A DNA stretch of 42,244 nt from JAGBWK01 sp964544595. Its GTDB lineage: Bacteria > Bacteroidota > Bacteroidia > Bacteroidales > Muribaculaceae. The translations under genes and the position numbers were made by a program. Location of the stretch: positions 1 to 42,244 of the forward strand of contig CAZJBM010000024.1 of assembly GCA_964544595.1 (NCBI GenBank), read 5' to 3'. Under the pieces are notes generated by a model. It searched no databases and was not told the origin of the DNA. It saw nothing but the letters and a program-made list of their open reading frames with translations. Shown here one piece after another: positions 1 to 7,411 of the stretch (its first letter is position 1; every line of letters starts with the position of its first letter).

Positions 1-300
1 AATCAACCCGCCCCGCAATTATCTCTCTCTTACTGGGTGACGGCTTCAGCCGTCAGTAAGCGTCCACCCCCATGTCTCCAAGCAGTTATCAATCCAACGA
101 GGCGTTGTGCCCCCAAACAGTAGGGCTGCTCCATGGAGCAGCCTTAACCATCAATATATCAAGTAAATAAGCAGCGAATATGGAGCGCGCGTCTCCCGCC
201 CCGCGAAAGCGAATCAACCCGCCCCGCAATTATCTCTCTTACTGGGTGACGGCTTCAGCCGTCAGTAAGCGTCTACCACAGTGTCTCCGCACCGCAGCGC
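1..300. repeat. Multi-hairpin intergenic repeat block, left copy
   Basis: One partial and one full copy of a composite repeat built from short perfect hairpins joined by conserved linkers. Hairpin H1 is the 20-bp palindrome GGCTGCTCCATGGAGCAGCC (124-143). Hairpin H3 is TGACGGC-TTCA-GCCGTCA (38-55 and 248-265). The middle hairpin seen in the right-hand block is degenerate here. The linkers (for example the CT-rich stretch near 228-240 and the run before H1 near 107-122) recur almost unchanged at 4240-4740. No coding frame is credible here. The block lies beyond the 3' end of a truncated lipoprotein fragment, as its right-hand twin lies beyond the intact gene. Confidence 0.8.
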
Positions 301-723
301 TTCCCCCCGCCTGCCTGATAATTCCCCCCTCCTAAACCAAATCGGGTGCGCCAGCAACTTCACTGACGCACCCGATTTATTATCTTGGGGGGAACGATTA
401 TTTCCAAACGTATTTAGAAGTGTTCTTCAGGCCCGGGCTGCTGCAATACTTCATCACGTCGCCGAAAAGAAGCACCTGCTTGCCGAGATTACCCGGATTC
501 TGCTGAAGGTTAAGCTCGTCGCGCAGAGTTCCTTTAGGGAGCTGTATCGCCACGCACTTCGTGTAATCCTTGCAATCTGCCGTCGGGCCGAGCACCAGGT
601 TGGTGGCGCCGTCGGCCGATGCGTCAAACACCGCCTTGTTGAGGGTTGTGCCCGACGCGGGCATATAGCCTACGATATAACCGCTTACCCATACTCCTGT
701 TGCCGTGGCCACGGTGGTCGATG
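233..723. repeat. 491-bp direct repeat, left copy
   Basis: This stretch matches 4693-5183 in the same orientation at a constant offset of 4460. The only difference I found by eye is one base (G at 707, T at 5167). It includes hairpin H3, the terminator-like hairpin at 339-378 and the last ~108 codons of the lipoprotein gene. Similarity stops abruptly at 723/5183. On the other side it fades into a 2-nt slip in the CT-rich linker and then into diverged hairpin repeats. Confidence 0.9.
398..723 (-). pseudogene. Truncated C-terminal fragment of the DUF6359-type lipoprotein
   Basis: The frame reads the same residues as the last ~108 codons of the 842-residue lipoprotein at 4858-7386, including the same stop. 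Upstream of 723 the frame continues through about a dozen unrelated codons to an in-frame TGA, with no ATG and no signal peptide. It is therefore a decapitated copy and not a working gene. The only possible start is a GTG at codon V of the VATATG motif. The single base change from the parent copy is silent. It lies just downstream of the LRR lipoprotein gene, so it may be co-transcribed, but nothing suggests it is translated. It could serve as a homology donor for recombination. Confidence 0.85.
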
Positions 724-765
724 TCGTATCGAGCAGCCTCTTCCGCGAGCGGGGGCGGGAAAATG

Positions 766-1305
766 CTATTCACCTGTCTGATATTCTACAGTCACTTGTT
801 GCCCATTGTAATACCATGATCCGGTTGTAAAATTCTCCGGAATGTTCGATGAATCAAACCAAGCCTTTACCACAAATAGGCCATTAACATTTCCAGGATT
901 TCTGCCGCAACTCAACATCGTCAGCGCCGTGTTTTTTGACACGTCAAGAGAAGTGAGCTCATTGATGTAGCAATACAACTCTATTAGTGCCTTGTTTTTG
1001 GTGACATCAATGGCATCCAACTGATTGTAGGCACAATCTAAATAGCAGAGATTAGTGAAATGGCTAATGCCTCTTAATGATTTTATAGCACCTCCCGATA
1101 CATCTATTACTTTAATATCAGCTACGTCAAGAGGAGTGACGGTTTTAGCATCAGCTATATATCCTCGCTCTTGGAGAACTTGCGCGAAAACAGGGTCAAT
1201 CCATTCATCTCCGACAGGTAGTGGCCCATCTTCTTTATCCTCACTACATGCTACAAACATGAGCAAACCAAGGAAAAAGAGTGGAGTAAAAATAATTTTA
1301 TTCAT
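766..1305 (-). CDS. Short leucine-rich-repeat lipoprotein
   Basis: A 179-residue predicted lipoprotein. The signal peptide ends in a lipobox with Cys20 (MFVAC) followed by the acidic SEDKED, which is typical of Bacteroidota surface-exported lipoproteins. Residues ~75-145 hold irregular leucine-rich repeats of the type common in secreted Bacteroidales proteins (LTSLDVSKNTALTML and neighbours), too few for a full solenoid. The tail (TGSWYYNGQQVTVEY) resembles the end of longer LRR proteins, so this is a mini version. Base composition is lower in GC than the lipoprotein genes to the right. It follows the GLUG/MBG protein on the same strand after 119 nt and may share its transcript. A role in surface binding is an inference from the LRRs; no ligand can be named. 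Confidence 0.8.
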   Translation of the reverse strand: MNKIIFTPLFFLGLLMFVACSEDKEDGPLPVGDEWIDPVFAQVLQERGYIADAKTVTPLDVADIKVIDVSGGAIKSLRGISHFTNLCYLDCAYNQLDAIDVTKNKALIELYCYINELTSLDVSKNTALTMLSCGRNPGNVNGLFVVKAWFDSSNIPENFTTGSWYYNGQQVTVEYQTGE

Positions 1306-1424
1306 TGTTGTAAGAAAATTGTTATGCTATAAATCTTAGGAGAATATCCCAGTGATATATTTAGTTAGGTCTCTAATCTATAAAGTTAAATAGACTAAAG
1401 GCATATATCAGCGCATGCATTAAT

Positions 1425-3788
1425 TTAGTTCTTCAGCACTTTTCTTGAGATGTTACCCTGACGAATTATATATATTCCAGACTCAAGTTTTTGGAAGAAA
1501 ACTTTATCTGCATCGCGTTTTAACAAAATACCTTGAGTTGTATATACGTCGAAAGACATTTCATCAAGGTTTATATCAGTTACACCTGCATCGGGAGCGG
1601 TTTTTTTATCCACCATCAATTGGCCATTTTTGAGAATATATTCATAATTATTATCATAACCGCCAGATAATACAATTGGGTAAACACCAGGGGTTGAGGC
1701 AATATTAGCCTCACATGTTATAAGAGGAAGTTCGTCCAAGTCTTCTATCCCATCATTATTTCTAAAGCCATCATATTCTAACTCAAACTTTGGGTTGGGT
1801 TGGCCTTCCTCTCTTCTGATGTCAACGGCCGCAATGCTAAGATTGGCCTTTTCAATTGTTAACTTACCTGTACCGTACACAAGGGTGTAGTTTTTTGAGA
1901 CTCTTCCACCATCGCATAAAATCGAATATACTCCTGAATCACTGTATTGGTTAGCAGAGGTATGAATACTTGGCTGAATTATTACGATATTTTCATTGTC
2001 TCCATTTACAAAGCCATCATATTCAATGCGTAAAGTTGGGTTGTTGGAACCATATTTGCGTTTGCAATCCAATGGGGTTGCCTTCAACTGCCTTGGCCGG
2101 ATAGTATGCAGCCCATTATGGCATAAAATATTATAATTATCAGCTTCTCCGCCTTGCATTACAATTATGTAATCGCCCACATTACGAACAGGAGAAGCGT
2201 CACAGAGTGATTTAGGCAACGTATTGATTGATGAGACATCATCATTTAAAATAAAACCTTGAAATACATATTTAAATTCAGGTATTTCCTCCCCATAAAC
2301 TGATTCAGAAGGCTCTAATGATATATCAAGATCGGCTTTTGCCACAGCTAAAGATAGCTTTTTTTCTACCTTTTTATATTTTTCACATGAAGCTTGTTTT
2401 ATTGTAAATGATATGATTCCGGATTTTTTAAATCTGATCTTGTTATTTATCACTTCCACTTCCGAAGGATTATTTGGCTCTATAACAATTCCTTTTTGGG
2501 TATTCTGAGAATTAAAATATGCCCAACCGCCATATTGTAAATCTCCCTCGTAATATATTTGGGGATCTTCACTAAAGAGTGGTAAGCCTTTTTCTGTAGC
2601 AGGTATATACCAAACATTTACAAAATCCCAACCCGGCAAATTCTCCTCATACCATGATTGTATACTCAACAAATTAATATCTACCACACTCTCCGGGCCG
2701 GAGCTATCTTTTGTACTATAACATTTTGTCTGAGTTCCAGATGCATCAAACATCAATTCGCTATTTTTATCGCAGATGGCAAAACATTGATCAGCATTAA
2801 GATATCCACCGCCACAGATATACCCGAAGGACCGAGAATATTCATTATCCAAGAAGCTTCCATTGTAATAAGAGAATTCAATAGTCGAGTTATTGCTGTT
2901 TCCGATAATTCCTCCTAACAATGACGCTGCCCCTACTCCATAGTAAGAACCGCCTTCTGATGCGACAATGCCGGAAAAGAAAGAATTTTTAATTTTACAG
3001 TTATCGCTATAACCTACGAGACCGCCACATTTATTATTACCGGCTATGACATTAATCCGTCCATAATTATTATACACCCAAGTCCAATAATAGCTTGTTA
3101 CGTTAATGAATCTAACGTTTAATTTACCTGAGACCGACGATGAACGGAATTCACAATCAGTTGCATACCCTACTATGCCACCAACTGAACAATTGTTGGA
3201 AAGTAATTCAAAAGTATAATCACTGTAAGAGGTGTTTTTTCCAGAATTTGGGCACCATGAAATATTACATCCCACCCTGCAGTCTGAAAAAACTGAGGAT
3301 TTTGCATTTGCGCAAATCCCCCCTATTTCAGCCTCTTTTAAATACACTTCCACATCTGCGCCTATTCCTGAATAGTTGTTCTTATACCAATAATGGTCTT
3401 GGTAGTATCCGGAGTCATAACACGCTGTGATTTTAATAGAACCTTTCACGATAACATTGCTTATTTCAGCACCGATACAGTTCATAAACAGCCCACCTAA
3501 TTGATACTTCCCTTTATAAGTACAGTCATATTCATAATTTACGGAAATACTATATCCTTGACCATCCAAATGTCCTCTAAATGTAATCGGTGAGGGTGTA
3601 ATGTCAATTATGTCATCGACAAGGACATAATAAGCTGTGGAATTATCCGGTATTTGTCCAAACTCATTGGCATTTGCGATTTTGTAGGGGTTGGTTATGG
3701 TGCCATTGCCTCCACTAAATGCACTTGCACTAATATTGCCACACACAGCGAAAAACACAAGAAATATGAGATAACATATCTGTCTCAT
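1425..3788 (-). CDS. Large secreted GLUG/MBG-domain surface protein
   Basis: A 787-residue exported protein with a Sec signal peptide (residues 1-22, ending around ISASA). Residues ~30-380 hold irregular GLUG-type repeats (GGIVGYATDCEF, GGLVGYSDNCKI, GGIIGNSNNS), the pattern of beta-helical adhesins. Residues ~480-725 form three MBG-like Ig-fold repeats, each with YDGF or FQGF followed by a GVY/GDY strand and an NY-x-L/I motif. The last ~45 residues (VYTTQGILLK ... GIYIIRQGN ... KVLKN) look like a type A C-terminal sorting domain of the type IX system, suggesting a cell-surface destination. The gene is clearly AT-rich against its neighbours and lies within the segment bracketed by the 491-bp repeats. 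The start directly precedes the signal peptide. The leader contains a candidate structured RNA. An adhesin or surface-array role is inferred. Confidence 0.85.
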   Translation of the reverse strand: MRQICYLIFLVFFAVCGNISASAFSGGNGTITNPYKIANANEFGQIPDNSTAYYVLVDDIIDITPSPITFRGHLDGQGYSISVNYEYDCTYKGKYQLGGLFMNCIGAEISNVIVKGSIKITACYDSGYYQDHYWYKNNYSGIGADVEVYLKEAEIGGICANAKSSVFSDCRVGCNISWCPNSGKNTSYSDYTFELLSNNCSVGGIVGYATDCEFRSSSVSGKLNVRFINVTSYYWTWVYNNYGRINVIAGNNKCGGLVGYSDNCKIKNSFFSGIVASEGGSYYGVGAASLLGGIIGNSNNSTIEFSYYNGSFLDNEYSRSFGYICGGGYLNADQCFAICDKNSELMFDASGTQTKCYSTKDSSGPESVVDINLLSIQSWYEENLPGWDFVNVWYIPATEKGLPLFSEDPQIYYEGDLQYGGWAYFNSQNTQKGIVIEPNNPSEVEVINNKIRFKKSGIISFTIKQASCEKYKKVEKKLSLAVAKADLDISLEPSESVYGEEIPEFKYVFQGFILNDDVSSINTLPKSLCDASPVRNVGDYIIVMQGGEADNYNILCHNGLHTIRPRQLKATPLDCKRKYGSNNPTLRIEYDGFVNGDNENIVIIQPSIHTSANQYSDSGVYSILCDGGRVSKNYTLVYGTGKLTIEKANLSIAAVDIRREEGQPNPKFELEYDGFRNNDGIEDLDELPLITCEANIASTPGVYPIVLSGGYDNNYEYILKNGQLMVDKKTAPDAGVTDINLDEMSFDVYTTQGILLKRDADKVFFQKLESGIYIIRQGNISRKVLKN

Positions 3789-3834
3789 GATAAGAATATC
3801 AGCCTCGGTCCTCTCCTCGTTGGCCTTTAGTTAC

Positions 3835-4157
3835 AAAAAAAAGCGTGAGAGTCTGTACCTTGTTGCTCGTTCCACTTTCTGAGGCTCTCGCATTGCCCTT
3901 CTCGGTTGAACGAGCGACTTGCAGAGGCCTCACGCAAATATGTAAAGGCGCATTGATGCATCCTATCCTCGCGGAGAATGCACCCAAGCGATATATTACA
4001 TATCCACAAGCCATCTACTTCGCCGCCTCGACCTTGACCGAGAATGAAATTTGCGAGATTTCAGAAAGTCAAGAATCAAGCGCTGAGTAAACGCTTTTCT
4101 AATTATGTCTTTGCATACCATCTATGAGCCCATAGCGGACCACAGCAGATTATATGT
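3835..4157 (-). ncRNA. Candidate structured RNA or transcribed leader with terminator-like end
   Basis: On the - strand this block runs from a Bacteroidota -7 box to a U8 tract. The 3' domain nests three helices: GCGTGAG at 3843-3849 with CTCACGC at 3929-3935, TCTG at 3852-3855 with CAGA at 3922-3925, and GCTCGTTC at 3865-3872 with GAACGAGC at 3908-3915. The outer helix is followed at once by eight T residues (3842 down to 3835), as in a Rho-independent terminator. A further 5-bp helix pairs 3957-3961 with 3978-3982. The end lies 46 nt before the ATG of the GLUG/MBG gene, so it could be a free-standing small RNA or an attenuating leader. Short overlapping reading frames exist but look non-coding. 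One known candidate is the Bacteroidales-1 RNA motif, also defined by a promoter at one end and a terminator at the other; I could not test this. The 5' end is estimated from the promoter. Confidence 0.5.
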
Positions 4158-4162
4158 TACCG

Positions 4163-4170
4163 CAAATATA
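4163..4170 (-). promoter_or_regulatory. Putative -7 element (TATATTTG)
   Basis: Reading on the - strand, TATATTTGC fits the Bacteroidota -7 consensus TAnnTTTG. No good TTG lies 19-21 nt upstream, so the -33 box is weak. If used, it would start the structured RNA/leader of the GLUG/MBG gene. Confidence 0.4.
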
Positions 4171-4251
4171 AGCATAATTTTTGATATTCAGCCATTAACT
4201 CGCTAAAAATTCGCGACTTTGCAATCTAAACACCTCGCCGTATCCCCAAAC

Positions 4252-4740
4252 AGTAGGACTGCTCCATGGAGCAGCCTTAACCACCAACGTATCAAGCAAA
4301 TAAGCGTCGAATATCGAGCGCACGTCTTTAGCCCGGCTAAAGCGAATCAACCCGCCCCGCAATTATCTCTCTCTTACTGGGTGACGGCTTCAGCCGTCAG
4401 TAAGCGTCCACCACAGTTTCTCCGCATAGTTATCAATCTAACGAGGCGTTGTGCCCCCAACAGTAGGGCTGCTCCACGGAGCAGCCTTAACCACCAACAT
4501 ATCAACCAAATAAGCGTCGAATATGGAGCGTGGGGCTTCAGCCCCGCGAAAGAGAAACGAAGTTGTGCCCCCAAACAGTAGAGCTGCTCCATGGAGCAGC
4601 CTTAACCACCAACGTATCAAGCAAATAAGCGTCGAATATCGAGCGCACGTCTTTAGCCCGGCTAAAGCGAATCAACCCGCCCCGCAATTATCTCTCTCTT
4701 ACTGGGTGACGGCTTCAGCCGTCAGTAAGCGTCTACCACA
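4252..4740. repeat. Multi-hairpin intergenic repeat block, right copy (three units)
   Basis: Three tandem units, each beginning with H1 (4256-4276, 4467-4486, 4582-4601), all variants of the 20-bp palindrome around GCTCCATGGAGC. H1 is followed by a conserved ~45-nt linker and then a second hairpin: CTTTAGCC-C-GGCTAAAG at 4326-4342 and 4651-4667, replaced by GGGGC-TTCA-GCCCC at 4532-4545. Units 1 and 3 end with H3 (4382-4399, 4708-4725); unit 2 lacks H3. H1 and second-hairpin sequences vary while remaining self-complementary, pointing to selection for folding. Several short reading frames run through the block, but they are repeat artefacts. Confidence 0.85.
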
Positions 4741-5183
4741 GTGTCTCCGCACCGCAGCGCTTCCCCCCGCCTGCCTGATAATTCCCCCCTCCTAAACCAA
4801 ATCGGGTGCGCCAGCAACTTCACTGACGCACCCGATTTATTATCTTGGGGGGAACGATTATTTCCAAACGTATTTAGAAGTGTTCTTCAGGCCCGGGCTG
4901 CTGCAATACTTCATCACGTCGCCGAAAAGAAGCACCTGCTTGCCGAGATTACCCGGATTCTGCTGAAGGTTAAGCTCGTCGCGCAGAGTTCCTTTAGGGA
5001 GCTGTATCGCCACGCACTTCGTGTAATCCTTGCAATCTGCCGTCGGGCCGAGCACCAGGTTGGTGGCGCCGTCGGCCGATGCGTCAAACACCGCCTTGTT
5101 GAGGGTTGTGCCCGACGCGGGCATATAGCCTACGATATAACCGCTTACCCATACTCCTGTTGCCGTTGCCACGGTGGTCGATG
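4693..5183. repeat. 491-bp direct repeat, right copy
   Basis: Partner of 233-723 (offset 4460, one visible mismatch). This copy is continuous with the intact lipoprotein gene, so it is the parental copy. A crossover between the two copies would delete 4460 bp, including the LRR and GLUG/MBG genes and the structured RNA, without altering the lipoprotein coding sequence. Confidence 0.9.
4799..4838 (-). terminator. Terminator-like hairpin after the DUF6359 lipoprotein
   Basis: A 12-bp perfect stem, AAATCGGGTGCG (4799-4810) with CGCACCCGATTT (4827-4838) and a 16-nt loop, sits 19 nt after the lipoprotein stop codon. The T-tract on the - strand side is short (GATTTGGTTT). The same hairpin is duplicated at 339-378 after the truncated fragment. 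Confidence 0.7.
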
Positions 5184-7386
5184 AGGGGTTGAGCGCGATT
5201 ACCTGGGCGCAAGTGTAGGGATTAGTCTCCGAGTTGTCGCCCGACGGGGGAGTCACGGGAGTGTCGCCGCCGCTGCTGCCGCCCGATGTCGAGCCGTTGA
5301 CGCTGACGAGCTGATTGCCCTGGGCGAGCTGCGGGGAGTTGCCCATATAGTTGGTGAGCGAGCCCTTCACTACCACCTTATCGCCGACCTTGATCTGCGA
5401 CTCAGAGGTGAACTTGTCGCCGTTGATATAATATCCGCGGTAGATATAGAATTGGTTGGCGGTGGTGCCGTCGTCGCTGATATAATATGTGGCGTTGCCA
5501 AATGAGGTGCTGACCTCCTTGATCGACGATATGATGCCCTCGACATAGACCTCAGCCGTGTTGCCGTTCTTTGCCTGCTCGGTTGCCGCTACCGCATTGT
5601 AGGGGTTGGCGGCGGTGCCGTCACCTTTTGCGGTGCCGGGGGTGGGAGGAGTCGGAGTGTCGCCGCCTCCGCCTGCGCCGAGGATGAATTTAGTGGTGTT
5701 CTTAAGGCCCGGGCCGCCGCAATATTTCATCACGTCGCCGTAGAGCGTCACCTCCTTGCCGAGGTTGCCGGGGTTGTCTGAGAGGTTGAGCGACGAGCGA
5801 ACGCCGGGAGCGACCGCCTCGGTCGGGAGCTGAATACCGATACACTGGGTGTAGTCGGTGCAGTCGGCCGTAGGAGCGATTACCATGTTGGTGGTAGCCG
5901 CGTCGGCGGTAGAGAAGTTGGTGCCCGAGAGCGTGGTCGACGAGCCGCCGGTCGGCATAGAGCCTACGATATAGCCCTTAACCCATACGCCTGTGGCGAC
6001 AGCTACGGTGGTCGATGAGGGATTCATCCCGACTACCTGAGCTACATTGTAGGGCGAAGCCTCTGAGCCGTCTCCTTCGCCGACGGTACCGCCGCCTGCA
6101 TTCACGCCGTCGATTTCCCATTGCGACACGGCGCCTGAGTTGTTGGTGATACCCCATGTGTCCATATACTTGTCGAATGTGCCGGTAAGCCATATCTGCT
6201 TGCCGTAGTTACCCGGGTTGTCGCGGAGGTTGCCATACTCGCGCAGGGGCGAATCTTGCGGAAGCGAAACCACGACGCACTTCGTGTAATCCTTGCAGTC
6301 GGCTTCGGGAGCTATCACCAGCGTGTTGGCGAGAACTACCTCAGCTGTCCATTCGATGTCGTCGTTAGAGGTCACCGAAGTCACTTCGGGAGCGACTGCG
6401 CCGACTATATAGCCGGTCACCCATCCGTTGCCCGATTTGCCGGCGTTTTCGATAGCTATAACTTGCGCTACGGTGTAGGGGTTTTCGCGGTCGCCCGGCT
6501 CCATTGTCGGGTTGCCGAAGTTCATGCAGCCGTCAGAGTTGTTGAGAGTGAGCTGCCAGGGGCTTTCAGCGTCGGCCGATGTCGCGTAGTAGTCGAGGAG
6601 CGCTACCACGTCGCCGTTGCCTGCCGGGAGCATCTCTTCGCGGAAGAGAGCGTAGCCCGAGGTGCGCACCGTGATCGACTGGTCGTTCTTATCCTTCAAT
6701 ATGCGGTTGGTGTTGATCTTGTAGCCGTCGGTAAACTCAGCTTTGCCGCCGTCGACAAAATACACGTTGTTGAAGCGAACGAGCTGCGACTGGTATTTGG
6801 CCAATTCCTTGGGATTGACAGGCAGCTCCGAGAAGCCGTGGATAGTGATGGTGTCGATCTTCGCGGGCTCAGGCAGGCCGTTGAGCTGAGCGTGCTCCTT
6901 GAAGAATTCCAGGGGCATGAACGTGGCTTCCCACACCTGGTTCTTCTCGTAGAACATCGGGAAGCCGAGCTGCTGCGTGCCGTTGTACTTGCCGATATAC
7001 ATATCCGTGGCGTCGATCACGATTTCCTGGCCCATGCGGTAATCGTTGTAGAGCGAGTTGGCGTTGATCGACAGCGCGATTGCCGCGGTCTTGTCTTGGA
7101 TGACGAGTTTCTTGTAGACGTTGCCGTAGCGGTCATTTGAGATCACGCGGCCTGAGATAATGTAGTGCGATCCGTCTTCGCGAAGTCCGATGGTGTCGAT
7201 ATAGTTGACCTCATCCTGCCAGTAAGCCTCCTTGAGTTCAAGAATCGACGTGTTGGGCTTCAGTGTGGCCACTGGGATTTCAAATCCGGGGATATTATCG
7301 TCGAAATCGTCCTGACACGAGGTCGTGACCCCTGCCATGGCGGTCAACGCCGCGAATCCGAGTATATATTTCTTGAATGTGTTCAT
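4858..7386 (-). CDS. Modular surface lipoprotein: DUF5689 plus repeated DUF6359-like domains
   Basis: An 842-residue predicted lipoprotein (signal peptide with Cys24 in TTSC, then an acidic QDDFDD). Residues ~40-290 resemble DUF5689, an OB-like domain of Bacteroidota lipoproteins. Three DUF6359-like copies follow at ~300-430, ~445-570 and ~720-842, each opening with NPY-x-x-AQV and containing a GYIVG strand, a DCKDYTKC-type strand and DNPGN. A different OB-like domain sits at ~595-695, within Gly/Thr/Pro-rich linkers. It is the last gene of the TonB receptor operon, 25 nt after the previous gene. The last domain is duplicated as a fragment at 398-723. Outer-membrane surface location and cooperation with the receptor in ligand capture are inferences. 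Ligand unknown. Confidence 0.85.
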   Translation of the reverse strand: MNTFKKYILGFAALTAMAGVTTSCQDDFDDNIPGFEIPVATLKPNTSILELKEAYWQDEVNYIDTIGLREDGSHYIISGRVISNDRYGNVYKKLVIQDKTAAIALSINANSLYNDYRMGQEIVIDATDMYIGKYNGTQQLGFPMFYEKNQVWEATFMPLEFFKEHAQLNGLPEPAKIDTITIHGFSELPVNPKELAKYQSQLVRFNNVYFVDGGKAEFTDGYKINTNRILKDKNDQSITVRTSGYALFREEMLPAGNGDVVALLDYYATSADAESPWQLTLNNSDGCMNFGNPTMEPGDRENPYTVAQVIAIENAGKSGNGWVTGYIVGAVAPEVTSVTSNDDIEWTAEVVLANTLVIAPEADCKDYTKCVVVSLPQDSPLREYGNLRDNPGNYGKQIWLTGTFDKYMDTWGITNNSGAVSQWEIDGVNAGGGTVGEGDGSEASPYNVAQVVGMNPSSTTVAVATGVWVKGYIVGSMPTGGSSTTLSGTNFSTADAATTNMVIAPTADCTDYTQCIGIQLPTEAVAPGVRSSLNLSDNPGNLGKEVTLYGDVMKYCGGPGLKNTTKFILGAGGGGDTPTPPTPGTAKGDGTAANPYNAVAATEQAKNGNTAEVYVEGIISSIKEVSTSFGNATYYISDDGTTANQFYIYRGYYINGDKFTSESQIKVGDKVVVKGSLTNYMGNSPQLAQGNQLVSVNGSTSGGSSGGDTPVTPPSGDNSETNPYTCAQVIALNPSSTTVATATGVWVSGYIVGYMPASGTTLNKAVFDASADGATNLVLGPTADCKDYTKCVAIQLPKGTLRDELNLQQNPGNLGKQVLLFGDVMKYCSSPGLKNTSKYVWK

Positions 7387-7411
7387 TGTGTTTGGATAGT
7401 TGGTGAGCTAT

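Noticed and set aside
281..781. Open frame of 166 codons on the + strand, with a near-identical frame at 4741-5184
   Set aside because: Antisense to the DUF6359 domain copies; it repeats only because the DNA is duplicated, and it has no signal or domain.
3827..4090. Overlapping short frames on both strands (60-81 codons) before the GLUG/MBG gene
   Set aside because: They overlap a block with nested complementary helices and a U8 end. Frames on both strands suggest non-coding RNA or repeat DNA, though I have an unverified impression that similar short hypothetical proteins are annotated elsewhere in Bacteroidales.
1..4740. CRISPR array in the repeat blocks
   Set aside because: Units are ~110-330 bp with internal palindromes and conserved linkers; there are no short repeats with unique equal-length spacers and no cas genes.
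4219..4795. Several frames of 60-120 codons inside the hairpin repeats
   Set aside because: They read through palindromic repeats and repeat themselves; low-complexity artefacts.
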